A DNA stretch of 64,000 bases from positions 1,736,001 through 1,800,000 of the forward strand of contig NZ_JAPENY010000001.1 in assembly GCF_026341825.1 (NCBI RefSeq), in the 5' to 3' direction. The translations under genes and the position numbers were made by a program. The notes beneath the pieces were generated by a model. It had not been told where the DNA came from. It did not search any database and worked only from the letters and a program-made list of their open reading frames with translations. Within the stretch, counting starts at the first letter, position 1. Each line of letters begins with the position of its first letter. This DNA comes from Streptomyces sp. NBC_00620. Lineage in GTDB: Bacteria; Actinomycetota; Actinomycetes; Streptomycetales; Streptomycetaceae. This document shows, in pieces, positions 17,266-25,572 of this stretch.

Positions 17266-17464
17266 TGCTGCATTCCAGGACGCGGACGCGATGAATCACC
17301 AAAGCCGTCCGCATGGAATTCCCGAGATCACTGCCGGGATCACGCCGATTTCCTCGGTGCCGCATCCCGCGAGTATTTACCGCCGACCGAATCCGACCGA
17401 TTCGGTTCAGCATTTTCATCGGCCCGTTCTTGCGATTCTCTGCGCTGCTCATTTGCTGCGGGAA

Positions 17465-17491
17465 TTCCTTGATACGCGCCATATCAAGGAA
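17465..17491 (+). promoter_or_regulatory. Hairpin over helicase ribosome binding site
   Basis: TTCCTTGATA (17465-17474) and TATCAAGGAA (17482-17491) form a perfect 10-bp stem with a 7-base loop. The right arm contains AAGGAA, part of the ribosome binding site AGGAAGG (17487-17493), and ends 8 bases before the ATG of the helicase. The stem is A/T-rich, so it could melt or refold with temperature. Confidence 0.6.
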
Positions 17492-17499
17492 GGTTCCGC

Positions 17500-19020
17500 A
17501 TGAACCGCGACCGCACACGCAGCCGCTCGAACGAGCGTTTCACCCGCACCCGCACCGGAGGTTCCGGCAGTTCCGGCTCCGGCGGATACGGCTCCGGAGG
17601 CTCCGGCTCGAGCAGGGGCGGCCGCTCCGGCGCTCCGAGCCGCAGCTCGGGTTACGGACGCCGGCCGGCCGCGCCGCAGGGCGAGTTCGCCCTGCCGGAG
17701 ACGATCACCCCGGCGCTTCCCGCCGTCGAGGCGTTCGCCGATCTCGAGATGCCGGCGGCGTTGCTGGCCGAGCTCGGCCGGCAGGGCGTGACCGAGCCGT
17801 TCCCGATCCAGGGGGCGACCCTGCCGAACTCCCTCGCGGGCCGTGACGTACTCGGCCGCGGCCGCACCGGTTCGGGCAAGACCCTCGCCTTCGGCCTCGC
17901 GCTCCTTGCCCGTACGGCCGGTCAGCGCGCCGAGCCGCGCCAGCCGCTGGCCCTCGTGCTCGTCCCCACCCGCGAGCTCGCCCAGCAGGTCACCGACGCG
18001 CTCACCCCGTACGCCCGCGCCGTGCGGCTGCGGCTGACCACCGTCGTCGGCGGAATGTCGATCGGCAGGCAGGCCGGTGCGCTGCGGGGCGGGGCCGAGG
18101 TCGTCGTCGCCACGCCGGGCCGGCTCAAGGACCTCATCGACCGTGGTGAGTGCCGGCTGAACCAGGTCGCCATCACCGTCCTCGACGAGGCCGACCAGAT
18201 GGCCGACATGGGCTTCATGCCCCAGGTCACCGCGCTGCTCGACCAGGTGCGCCCCGAGGGGCAGCGGATGCTCTTCTCCGCCACCCTGGACCGCAACGTC
18301 GACCTGCTGGTCCGGCGCTACCTGACCGACCCGGTGGTCCACTCCGTCGACCCGTCCAAGGGCGCGGTCACCACGATGGAGCACCACGTCCTGCACGTGC
18401 ACGGCGCGGACAAGAACCGGACGACCACCGAGATCGCGGCGCGCGAGGGCCGGGTCCTCATGTTCCTGGACACCAAGCACGCGGTGGACCGGCTGACCGA
18501 GCACCTGCTGAGCAGCGGTGTCCGCGCCGCCGCCCTGCACGGCGGCAAGTCCCAGCCGCAGCGCACACGGACCCTGGCCCAGTTCAAGACCGGACACGTC
18601 ACGGTGCTGGTGGCCACCAACGTCGCCGCCCGAGGCATCCATGTCGACAACCTCGACCTGGTCGTCAACGTGGATCCGCCCACCGACCCCAAGGACTACC
18701 TGCACCGCGGCGGACGTACGGCCCGCGCCGGCGAGTCGGGCAGCGTCGTCACCCTGGTGACGCCCAACCAGCGCCGCGAGATGACCCGGCTCATGGTCGC
18801 CGCCGGAATCACCCCGCAGAACACCCAAGTACGTTCGGGTGAGGCGGAGCTGAGCCGTATCACGGGCGCCCAGGCCCCCTCGGGCATCCCGGTCGTCATC
18901 AAGGCGCCGGTCGTGGAGCGGCCCCGGCGCTCCGCATCCTCGTCGTCCTCGTCGTCCTCGTCCCGCGGACGTCGCGGTCGCACCGGGCCCCGGCGGCCCG
19001 CCGTCAACCCGGCGGCATAG
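17500..19020 (+). CDS. DEAD-box RNA helicase
   Basis: A 506-residue helicase. A Gly/Ser/Arg-rich N-terminus (1-60) precedes the core: Q-motif region EPFPIQGATLP, Walker A GRTGSGKT (about 127-134), PTRELAQQ, TPGRL, LDEADQMADMGF, FSATL, then domain 2 with VLMFLDTKHAVDRL, VATNVAARGIHVDNLDLVV and HRGGRTARAGESG. The C-terminal tail has a run of nine serines encoded by TCC/TCG repeats (about 18938-18962) followed by RGRRGRTGPRR, likely RNA-binding. The family unwinds RNA and is often cold-induced. It is followed by an SCO5918-like gene. Confidence 0.95.
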   Translation: MNRDRTRSRSNERFTRTRTGGSGSSGSGGYGSGGSGSSRGGRSGAPSRSSGYGRRPAAPQGEFALPETITPALPAVEAFADLEMPAALLAELGRQGVTEPFPIQGATLPNSLAGRDVLGRGRTGSGKTLAFGLALLARTAGQRAEPRQPLALVLVPTRELAQQVTDALTPYARAVRLRLTTVVGGMSIGRQAGALRGGAEVVVATPGRLKDLIDRGECRLNQVAITVLDEADQMADMGFMPQVTALLDQVRPEGQRMLFSATLDRNVDLLVRRYLTDPVVHSVDPSKGAVTTMEHHVLHVHGADKNRTTTEIAAREGRVLMFLDTKHAVDRLTEHLLSSGVRAAALHGGKSQPQRTRTLAQFKTGHVTVLVATNVAARGIHVDNLDLVVNVDPPTDPKDYLHRGGRTARAGESGSVVTLVTPNQRREMTRLMVAAGITPQNTQVRSGEAELSRITGAQAPSGIPVVIKAPVVERPRRSASSSSSSSSSRGRRGRTGPRRPAVNPAA

Positions 19021-19091
19021 CAGCGCCGGTGAAATCCCGGTCAGCAGCAGCCCGTTGTCCCCTCCCCCTCCTCCCTCCCCTGTGAGGCATC

Positions 19092-19418
19092 ATGCGCTGT
19101 GTCATCGCCCGCTTCCCGTTCGACCTCACGAAGAGCGGGGTGCTGGACACGATGAAGGGTGTCAAGCCCGAGCCGATCACGGGTGAGTCCGTGATCATCG
19201 GCCGCTGCCACTACCCCGTCAAGCAAGTGGGCGAGGTCATCACCCGGCAGGACCGCCGCGACTTCACCGCCGGGGAGGTCACCCGGGCCATGGCCCGCCT
19301 CGGCTTCACCTGCCGCAACGACCATGCGCTCGCGCCGGCCGCACCGCCCGCGCCCGCCCTCACACCGCTCCAGAACGCGTCGGCGATGCTCGGCAGCTCC
19401 GCGCCCCTGGAAGTCTGA
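19092..19418 (+). CDS. SCO5918-like protein
   Basis: A 108-residue protein starting MRCVIARFPFDLTKSGVLDT and containing ESVIIGRCHYPVKQVGEVIT and RQDRRDFTAGEVTRAMARLG, followed by an Ala/Pro-rich tail. It resembles the uncharacterised streptomycete SCO5918 family. It follows the helicase by 71 bp and precedes a strong terminator, so it is probably the last gene of the cold-shock unit. A clear paralog (41366-41650) also lies next to a cold-shock gene. Function is unknown; the repeated linkage suggests a role in the cold or RNA response. Confidence 0.82.
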   Translation: MRCVIARFPFDLTKSGVLDTMKGVKPEPITGESVIIGRCHYPVKQVGEVITRQDRRDFTAGEVTRAMARLGFTCRNDHALAPAAPPAPALTPLQNASAMLGSSAPLEV

Positions 19419-19468
19419 GGAAGGGCCGGCGAAAGCCGGCACACCAGTACGCCGCCCCACCAGTACAG

Positions 19469-19510
19469 CGATGAGGGCCCTGCCGACGCGCGTCGGCAGG
19501 GCCCTCATCG
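19469..19510 (+). terminator. Strong palindromic terminator
   Basis: Bases 19469-19510 form a 42-base perfect palindrome (arm start CGATGAGGGCCCTGCCGACG) followed by CGTTTTCG. It lies 50 bases after the SCO5918-like stop and should end the helicase transcript. Confidence 0.88.
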
Positions 19511-19917
19511 CGTTTTCGACGGGTACTCGCCGCCACGCCTCCCACTCCCTGGGACCGCAGAATATTTACGCCTCTAGGGCTCTGAAATCTATGCTCGCCA
19601 GAGTAGACATTGGTTGGTGTCGTGGCTAAGGTTTCTTTCATAGCCAAGTGATCGACTCAGTGGAAGGACGGAGGAGCAGACGCCATCGGATCGCCCGGAC
19701 CGAGCAGTTTGCGGCCCGGGTACCGCAAGACCCCGGAATGGAAGGTGGTCCCCGGTCAAGCATCCGCGATCCTCGCAGTCCCGTCCTTCACACAGGCCGG
19801 GCAGCGGAAACAGAAGGTCGGCGCAGCAGTAGAGCCGACCGATGGTGTTGAATTTCCTTCGGGGCCCTGGTGCCGTACGGCGCCAGGGCCCCTCGACGCG
19901 TTGCACATCGAGGTGAA
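19511..19917 (+). other. Long leader with possible short ORF before MerR gene
   Basis: About 400 bp precede the MerR-like gene. A strong ribosome-binding-like GGAGGAG (19670-19676) has no ATG, GTG or TTG at the usual distance; ATC at 19685 would be correctly spaced. That frame (also open from TTG 19709) runs to a TGA overlapping the MerR ATG (ATGA at 19918-19921). The predicted product is Pro/Gly-rich and unrecognised. The stretch is less GC-rich than its neighbours at 19555-19640. It may be a structured leader, a small RNA or a leader peptide gene. Confidence 0.35.
19861..19892 (+). terminator. Hairpin ahead of MerR-like gene (attenuator or terminator)
   Basis: A 32-base near-perfect palindrome with arms starting GGGGCCCTGG and one G-U type mismatch. 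It ends 25 bases before the MerR-like ATG and is not followed by a clear T-run. It could end a small upstream RNA or act as an attenuator. Confidence 0.5.
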
Positions 19918-20256
19918 ATGACAGCAGATACTCCGCTCAGTGGCCGTCTGGACGACGACGACTACCCCGCGTACACGATGGGCCGGGCCGCCGAGATGCT
20001 CGGCGCCACGCCCGGCTTCCTCCGGGCCATCGGCGAAGCCAGGCTGATCACTCCGCTCCGCTCCGAGGGCGGGCACCGGCGGTACTCCCGCTACCAGCTG
20101 CGGATCGCCGCGCGCGCCCGCGAGCTGGTCGACAAGGGAACCCCGGTCGAGGCCGCCTGCCGCATCGTCATCCTCGAGGACCAGCTCGAGGAAGCACAGC
20201 GCATCAACGCCGAGTACCGCCGCGCCGCGAAGGAATCCTCCAACGGTTCCAGCTGA
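19918..20256 (+). CDS. MerR-like HTH regulator
   Basis: A 112-residue protein with a winged HTH of MerR/excisionase type: PAYTMGRAAEMLGATPGFLR, then IGEARLITPLRSEGGHRRYS (wing motif GGHRRYS), and a C-terminal helical segment ILEDQLEEAQRINAEYRR that may dimerise. No ligand domain follows, unlike classical metal or drug MerR sensors. GAGGTG lies 6 bases before the ATG. It sits downstream of the cold-shock block behind an unusual leader. Targets are unknown. Confidence 0.82.
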   Translation: MTADTPLSGRLDDDDYPAYTMGRAAEMLGATPGFLRAIGEARLITPLRSEGGHRRYSRYQLRIAARARELVDKGTPVEAACRIVILEDQLEEAQRINAEYRRAAKESSNGSS

Positions 20257-20322
20257 GCGCCGGATCGCGGACCCGCCGGCTCTGAGCGGTCCGCCTGGGC
20301 GGCGACACCTCAGGGCTCCCGA

Positions 20323-20988
20323 TCAGCTGTCGAGGTCGTCCGCGTAGTGCCGGAACCCGTGCCGCTCCTTGTGGATGCCCCACAGGGTGTCCGCGAGCAC
20401 CGCGGGGTCCTTCCTGTCGTGGCCCGAGATGATCGCGCCCGGGATGACGAGCTGCGCCACATGGATGCCGTCGCCTGCGAGCGTGTCGTGCAGCAGGTGG
20501 CCGTAGGCACTCTCCGCCGCGAAGGCGATCGAGGTGCCTGCCCGGTCGGGGTGCGGGACCACGGCGGTGCCGCCGTTCACCAGGAGGATGGTGCCGCGGC
20601 CCAGCGACCGCATGGAGGGCAGCACCTGGCGGACGGCCGTGGCGGGTCCGTACAGGGAGAACTCGATCGGGCCCACGAGATCGGCGGGGGCCGTCTCAAG
20701 GACCGGCCGCATGAAGTCCCGGTGCGGGATGGGGCTGTACTGCAGGATCTCGATCGGGCCCAGCGTCGCGGCCGCGGCGTCCAGGGCCGCTTCCAGGGCT
20801 TTCGGATCGCGTACGTCGGCGGCGAAACCGCGTGCCGTGATGCCGGCGCCGGTCAGGCCGGCGGCGAGGGCGTCGACGCGTTCACGGTCGCGCGAAACGA
20901 GGGCGACGTCGTGGCCCTCCCGGCCGAACCGCCGCGCCACGGCGGCTCCGAGACCGGGGCCCGCCCCGATGATGGCGATGGTGGTCAT
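20323..20988 (-). CDS. Short-chain dehydrogenase/reductase
   Basis: A 221-residue Rossmann-fold protein starting MTTIAIIGAGPGLGAAVARR (cofactor motif GAGPGLG near 8-14). Downstream are AADVRD, ILQYSPIPHRD and LLVNGGTA. The classical SDR catalytic YxxxK is not obvious; the region reads AAESAYGHLLHDTLAG, where the Lys is missing, so activity may be altered. It is 56 bp downstream of a cupin gene on the same strand. ATG 20988 is chosen because GAAGGAAG precedes it and the Rossmann motif starts there. Confidence 0.85.
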   Translation of the reverse strand: MTTIAIIGAGPGLGAAVARRFGREGHDVALVSRDRERVDALAAGLTGAGITARGFAADVRDPKALEAALDAAAATLGPIEILQYSPIPHRDFMRPVLETAPADLVGPIEFSLYGPATAVRQVLPSMRSLGRGTILLVNGGTAVVPHPDRAGTSIAFAAESAYGHLLHDTLAGDGIHVAQLVIPGAIISGHDRKDPAVLADTLWGIHKERHGFRHYADDLDS

Positions 20989-21044
20989 GGACTTCCTTCG
21001 GTGGCCGGGGGCGTGACGTACTCGTTCGTTCCGGGTCCGGCCGC

Positions 21045-21458
21045 TCAGCGGGTACTGCTGCGCGGGGCGCTGTACACCTCGTCGCTGACCTTCTCGAGCC
21101 ACTCGGTCTCGGGGCTGCCGTCGCCGAGGCCCTCCCACATGGCGAGGTGCTCCATGAAGCGGTCCGGAGCGGCACCGTGCCAGTGCTCCTCGCCGGCCGG
21201 GGTGTGGATGGTGTCGCCGGGGTGGGCCTCGATGACCGTGCCGTCGCGGGTACCGATCAGCGCGGTCCCGGAGACGATGTGCAGGGTCTGGCCGAGGGCG
21301 TGCGAGTGCCAGTCGGTACGGGCGCAGGGCGAGAAGCGCACCATGTTGACGCGCATCCGGGACGGTTCCTGGCCCGCGTAGATGACGTCGAACCAGACGT
21401 CTCCGGTGAACCAGTCGGCAGGGGCCTTGGTGGTGGGCTGCGGCTTGAGGATTTCCAC
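21045..21458 (-). CDS. Cupin-domain protein
   Basis: A 137-residue cupin similar to quercetin-2,3-dioxygenase-like and carboxymuconolactone-associated cupins. It has SPCARTDWHSHALGQTLHIV as motif 1 with a metal-type WHSH, and PGDTIHTPAGEEHWHGAAPD as motif 2. The His residues support metal binding. It is probably co-transcribed with the downstream SDR gene. Many relatives help oxidise or isomerise small molecules; the substrate here is unknown. Confidence 0.88.
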   Translation of the reverse strand: MEILKPQPTTKAPADWFTGDVWFDVIYAGQEPSRMRVNMVRFSPCARTDWHSHALGQTLHIVSGTALIGTRDGTVIEAHPGDTIHTPAGEEHWHGAAPDRFMEHLAMWEGLGDGSPETEWLEKVSDEVYSAPRSSTR

Positions 21459-21623
21459 GGGGGCTCTCCTGAGTGGGGGTCGGGCCGAACCTTCCTCTCA
21501 CCCTACGGCCGCCCCTTGGCCTGCGCTTCCTCGCTTCGTGGGCGTCACACGCCCTGTCCTGAAGGCCGGGCGGCGGTCCATGATTCTTTCGACGGGGTCG
21601 GACTCACGGTCAACGGAGCGCAG

Positions 21624-22598
21624 ATGACGACAGATGACGGAGTCGAAGGCGTCGATGGTGTCGAAGGCGTCGAGGTGAAGCCGGTCGCGGGGCTGATCGG
21701 CGCGGAGATCACCGGGGTGGACCTGGCGGCCGGGCCGCTGGACGACGCGGTGGTCGCGGTGGTCCGGGCGGCTGTGCTGCGCTGGAAGGTGGTGTTCTTC
21801 CGGGGGCAGCGGCTGGATCACGCGGCCCATGTCGCGTTCGCGCGGCGGTTCGGTGAGCCGGTGACGCTGGGGAAGCGTGGCAGCGCGTCTCCGGAGGGGT
21901 TCCCGCAGGTGGAGACGACGGCCGACCGGCTGGAGCTGGGCGGACGGTACGGCATGGACCACGCCGAGTGGCTGGAGCGGCGCCGCCACACCCTGCTGAG
22001 GGGCTGGCACTGCGACCACGGCGCCAGGATCGACCCGCCGGCCGCGACCATCCTGCGCGCCGAGACCGTACCCCCGTACGGCGGCGACACCACGTGGTCC
22101 AACCTGGCGGCGGCGTACGCGGGACTGTCGGAGCCGGTGCGGCGGTTCGTCGACGGGCTGCGCGCCGAGCACCGGCTCGGGGTCGGGTACCAGCCGCGGC
22201 CGGGCGACGACGCGTACCTGCGGCATCTGCTGGACCGGCAGGTCGCCTCCAGCCACCCCCTGGTGCGGGTGCACCCGGAGACCGGTGAGCGCGTGCTGTT
22301 CGTCAACGGCTACTACGTCGAGCAGATCCAGGACGTGTCCCGCGCGGAGAGCCGCCTGTTGCTGGAGATGCTGCTCGAGCAGGCGGTCCGGCCCGAGTAC
22401 ACCGTCCGGTTCCGGTGGGAGCCGGGCAGCGTGGCGTTCTGGGACAACCGCGCCACCATCCACCTGGCCCCGAACGACCTGGCCCACCTGGACTTCCCGC
22501 GCGTCATGCACCGCGTCATGCTCACCGGTGACGTCCCGGTCGGCGTGGACGGCAAGCCCTCCGAACCGATCGTCGGCACCGAGCCGGGGCGCTGGTGA
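21624..22598 (+). CDS. TauD/TfdA-family Fe(II)/2-oxoglutarate dioxygenase
   Basis: A 324-residue dioxygenase. The N-terminal part (VKPVAGLIGAEITGVDLAAG) is typical of TauD. The iron ligands are His and Asp in GWHCDHG (about 132-138) and a distal His in NRATIHLAPNDL; the 2-oxoglutarate Arg is likely in FPRVMHRVMLTG. Length matches the family. Members cleave taurine, sulfate esters or related compounds; the substrate cannot be assigned. GGAG precedes ATG 21624. The downstream acetyltransferase is close and probably co-transcribed. Confidence 0.92.
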   Translation: MTTDDGVEGVDGVEGVEVKPVAGLIGAEITGVDLAAGPLDDAVVAVVRAAVLRWKVVFFRGQRLDHAAHVAFARRFGEPVTLGKRGSASPEGFPQVETTADRLELGGRYGMDHAEWLERRRHTLLRGWHCDHGARIDPPAATILRAETVPPYGGDTTWSNLAAAYAGLSEPVRRFVDGLRAEHRLGVGYQPRPGDDAYLRHLLDRQVASSHPLVRVHPETGERVLFVNGYYVEQIQDVSRAESRLLLEMLLEQAVRPEYTVRFRWEPGSVAFWDNRATIHLAPNDLAHLDFPRVMHRVMLTGDVPVGVDGKPSEPIVGTEPGRW

Positions 22599-22684
22599 CG
22601 AGTGACCGTCCCGCGGCCGGGGGAGATCCCTTGCACGGAGGCCCCGTTGGCGAAGGCCCGTATGACAGTGACAGAGAGGCCCGT

Positions 22685-23257
22685 ATGACCGAGGTGTACT
22701 TGCGCGGGCTGTCGCGGTGGCAGGCCGAGCAGCAGCGGGACGCCGTCGCGGACGTCCATGTCACGGCGTACGACGGTGTGGCGGGTGCCGAGTACCGCGA
22801 CCGCCAGGGCTTTCTGCGCCGGTTCGAACAGCATGTGCAGCAGCCCGGCTTCGACATGACGGTCGCCGACGGGGGAGGTCTTGTCGGCTGCGCCTACGGG
22901 TTCCGGCTCGCCCGTACCGGCGAGTGGTGGTCGGGATTCCGGGGCGACCTGCCGAAGGAGATCGAGGAACTCGCCGTCTCCGGGCGGACGTTCCGGCTGG
23001 CCGGCCTGATGGTGCTGCCGGCCCACCGCCGCCAGGGCATCGCGACACGGCTGAGCGAGCGACTGCTGTTCCGTCTCGGTGCGGACCTCGTCGTCGCCGC
23101 CGTGGAGCGTCCCGAGGGCTACACCCGTGAGAACGCGGCGGCGAGCACCCTGCACGCCTGGGGCTGGTCGAAACTCGGCGAACTCGGCCCCGGTGCCTCA
23201 ACTCCCGGGCGGGAAACGGCTGCTCGGGACGTATGGATCCGCAGACCGCTGCGGTGA
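22685..23257 (+). CDS. GNAT-family acetyltransferase
   Basis: A 190-residue N-acetyltransferase with the acetyl-CoA motif GLMVLPAHRRQGIATRLSER (R/Q-x-x-G-x-A pattern) and FDMTVADGGGLVGCAYGFRL upstream. I use ATG 22685, preceded by GAGAGG. A GTG at 22595 that overlaps the dioxygenase stop (GTGA) would add 30 low-complexity residues and cannot be excluded. The substrate is unknown. It follows the TauD-like gene. Confidence 0.82.
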   Translation: MTEVYLRGLSRWQAEQQRDAVADVHVTAYDGVAGAEYRDRQGFLRRFEQHVQQPGFDMTVADGGGLVGCAYGFRLARTGEWWSGFRGDLPKEIEELAVSGRTFRLAGLMVLPAHRRQGIATRLSERLLFRLGADLVVAAVERPEGYTRENAAASTLHAWGWSKLGELGPGASTPGRETAARDVWIRRPLR

Positions 23258-23296
23258 TCCGGGGGCAGGACTTCAGTTTGCGGCGCGCGCGGAACT

Positions 23297-23716
23297 TCAG
23301 CGAGGCGAGCGGGCGCCGCCGGCCTCGGCAGCCGCCACGGCCGCCATCAGCGGCTCCGCGTCCGCCGCGACAAGCTCCGGAGGTACGACCAGCAGGTCAC
23401 GGCGGCCCCTGCCCTGGCCGCTGAGCAGGCGCAGGACGTGGCGGCCGTGCGGCCCGGAGGTCCTGTGCAGCCGTACGACATGGTTGGCGACGAGCATCCG
23501 CCCGGGCGAGGCGTGCCACATCTCCGAGTTCACGGACACGCCGGTGATCTGACCCCACGCACGGGGCAACTCGCCTATCAGCAGCGGGAGTTCGACCAGA
23601 AGGTCGCGCGAGCGGGGCCACCATGCCCCGTCGACGCGCCGGGGCAGGGTGCTGTGCGGCGGCAGGCTCAGGCGGGCGAGGGGCTGGGAGGGCAGCGGCT
23701 GGACGGCGGTGGCCAT
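23297..23716 (-). CDS. DUF5994-type protein
   Basis: A 139-residue protein with the pattern PLARLSLPPHSTLPRRVDGA, WWPRSRDLLVELPLLIGELP and GQITGVSVNSEMWHASPGRM typical of the actinomycete DUF5994 family. The C-terminus is helical (EPLMAAVAAAEAGG). Function is unknown; no catalytic residues are known to me. ATG 23716 is chosen because AGGAG lies 8 bases upstream; the frame is open to 23803. Confidence 0.85.
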   Translation of the reverse strand: MATAVQPLPSQPLARLSLPPHSTLPRRVDGAWWPRSRDLLVELPLLIGELPRAWGQITGVSVNSEMWHASPGRMLVANHVVRLHRTSGPHGRHVLRLLSGQGRGRRDLLVVPPELVAADAEPLMAAVAAAEAGGARSPR

Positions 23717-24320
23717 GGAAGCGCTCCTGTCTGGGGGCACGACTTCGGCGTGCCGGTGGCTCGTGCGCGGCGGACCGCGGCACGCGGGACGGAACAGGCT
23801 CACTGGCAGAAGGCGTCGAACACCTCGAAGCCGTCAGGGACATCGAAGCCGTCGAACGCAGCAGAGGCGTTCAACGCAACAGAGCCGTCGAACGCAACAG
23901 AGACATCGAGGACGAGGAGCCGGCGTAGGGACCGAATGGCGGTCATAGGGCGGAACCTGCCACGGGCGACGATCGGCCCGGCGTCGTCCTGCGCCGAGAA
24001 CGAGACCGGCTCGATCACCGGCGTACGACATGCCCTCGGTTCACCCACCGTACCCCGCCCATGGCCGAGGCGGACTTCGGAGACCGGACGCCTTTCGCCC
24101 CCGAACCGCCGGTAACCGGACGGGAAGAGCCTCTCCGATCACCCGCCGATCACCCACTCGGCCAGATACCGAAGCGAGCAACTCCCCACACCCCCAGAGC
24201 AATACGCTGAGTGTGCGGCAGCCCCTGCCCCCGGCCCTCTCCGTGCAGTCCCGTTCCGCGCAACAGAGGCACTGCGCAAGGCGAAAGCCATCCGGCAGGC
24301 AGACAAAGGAGATGGGGCAC
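23717..24320. other. 600-bp region without confident gene
   Basis: The region between DUF5994 and the STAS gene. It contains an 18-bp direct-repeat array (23812-23901). A leftward ORF (23800-24048, or from ATG 23946) reads the array as hexapeptides such as SVAFDG, SVALNA, SAAFDG and FDVPDG; it has no good ribosome binding site and no recognisable relatives, so I do not call it a gene. The part from 24050 to 24320 holds the STAS promoter, with AGGAG at 24307-24311. Confidence 0.45.
23812..23901. repeat. 18-bp tandem repeat array
   Basis: Five consecutive 18-bp units, the last three nearly identical: GCCGTCGAACGCAGCAGA (23848), GGCGTTCAACGCAACAGA (23866) and GCCGTCGAACGCAACAGA (23884). The first two units are more diverged. 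The period is a multiple of three, so it could be coding in either direction. Confidence 0.75.
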
Positions 24321-24758
24321 ATGAACCCGCATCCCGATCCGCACGACCCGCGCCACCCGTACGACCCGCGTCACCCCTACGACCATCACGACCCGCACGG
24401 CGAGTGCCGTACGGTCCGCGCCGACGGCGAGCTGGATCTGACGACCGCGCCGGACTTCACCCGCGACCTCGAAGACGTCCGCCACGGCACCGGGCGGCTC
24501 TTCCTCGTCGTCGACCTGAGCCGCGTCACGTTCATGGACGGCAGCGTCCTGGACCCGCTGTGCGCGGCGTGGGACGACTGCCAGGAGCGGCGCGGGTGGG
24601 CGCGCGTCGTCTACACCCGGCCGGGCATAGGTCTGGTGCTCCGCGCTGCCTCCGTCGACGAGCGGTTCCCCCGGTACGCGACCGCCCACGACGCCCGGCG
24701 CGGAGTCGCCGCCGAACCCCTGAAGGAGTACAGCGCGGCGGGAGACCTGCCCGCGTAG
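24321..24758 (+). CDS. STAS-domain protein (anti-anti-sigma-like)
   Basis: A 145-residue protein. A His/Asp/Pro-rich N-terminus (PHPDPHDPRHPYDPRHPYDH) precedes a STAS domain (about 30-125) with VRADGELDLTTAPDFTRDL and LFLVVDLSRVTFMDGSVLDP. The phosphorylatable Ser of SpoIIAA relatives would be in FMDGSVLD. STAS proteins usually bind RsbW-like kinases and free sigma factors; a partner kinase is not adjacent, though two RsbW-like genes lie elsewhere in the window. AGGAG is 9 bases before ATG 24321. It is followed by two GAF-ANTAR genes. Confidence 0.88.
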   Translation: MNPHPDPHDPRHPYDPRHPYDHHDPHGECRTVRADGELDLTTAPDFTRDLEDVRHGTGRLFLVVDLSRVTFMDGSVLDPLCAAWDDCQERRGWARVVYTRPGIGLVLRAASVDERFPRYATAHDARRGVAAEPLKEYSAAGDLPA

Positions 24759-24825
24759 GGTACGGAGGGCGAAGGCCGCTCGGCGCCTCTCCCGAGGAGC
24801 CCCGGCCGCTGCGGAACGGGATCCG

Positions 24826-25572
24826 GTGATCAGCGACGGCATGGCCGACGTTCTGCGGTCGTTGCGCCTCGGCGGGCGCGGGAATCCTGCCGAGGCGTGC
24901 GCGCGGGCGCTGCGCGCCGAGGGCGTCGCGCTGTCGCTCCTGGTGGGCGACGGCCGGACACCCGAGCCGCTCTGGTGCCACCCCGAGGTGAGCGCCCGTT
25001 TCGAGGAACTCCAGTTCACGCTGGGCGAGGGGCCGGGCCCGGACGCGGTCCGCACCGGCACCCCCGTCACGGAGCCGGACCTGGACCGGGTACGCCCCGA
25101 CCGCTGGCCCGCGCTGCTTCCGTCGGCGCGGGAGCTGGGCGTACACGGTGTGAGCTGCTTCCCGCTGAGCATCGGGGCCATCCGGATCGGCGTACTGACC
25201 ATGCTGAGCGACGGGGACCGGCGGATCAGCGAGCAGCAGTGGACGGATGCCACGGCCCTGGCCGGCGCGCTGACCGGCGCGTTCCTCAACGGGGACCGGC
25301 GGGGGGACGGCGGATACGCACAGGGTCCCGGCACGTTCCTGGCGTGGCCGACGGGGCTCCACAGGGCGAAGGTGCACCAGGCCACGGGCATGATCAGTGT
25401 CCAGGCCGGGGTGTCCATGGCGGACGCCATGCTGCGCCTGCGGGCCTTCGCCTACAGCAGTGAGCGTCCCCTCGGGGAGGTGGCCGACGACGTGGTCGCC
25501 CGCAGGCTCCGTTTCGACGACGATATGGACGACATGAGCGGGCCTTTTTCGCCCGACGGTGGAGAGGGATGA
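24826..25572 (+). CDS. GAF-ANTAR protein (first of pair)
   Basis: A 248-residue protein with an N-terminal GAF-like sensory domain (about 10-160: VALSLLVGDGRTPEPLWCHP, FTLGEGPGPDAVRTGTPVTE) and a C-terminal ANTAR domain (about 175-240: HRAKVHQATGMISVQAGVSM, ADAMLRLRAFAYSSERPLGE). ANTAR domains bind paired hairpins in mRNA leaders and act as antiterminators. GTG 24826 is used; an in-frame ATG at 24841 is also possible. The TGA overlaps the start of the second GAF-ANTAR gene (ATGA). Confidence 0.87.
   Translation: MISDGMADVLRSLRLGGRGNPAEACARALRAEGVALSLLVGDGRTPEPLWCHPEVSARFEELQFTLGEGPGPDAVRTGTPVTEPDLDRVRPDRWPALLPSARELGVHGVSCFPLSIGAIRIGVLTMLSDGDRRISEQQWTDATALAGALTGAFLNGDRRGDGGYAQGPGTFLAWPTGLHRAKVHQATGMISVQAGVSMADAMLRLRAFAYSSERPLGEVADDVVARRLRFDDDMDDMSGPFSPDGGEG

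Noticed and set aside
23812..23901. CRISPR-like array
   Set aside because: Units are adjacent without spacers and no cas gene is present; it is a simple tandem repeat.
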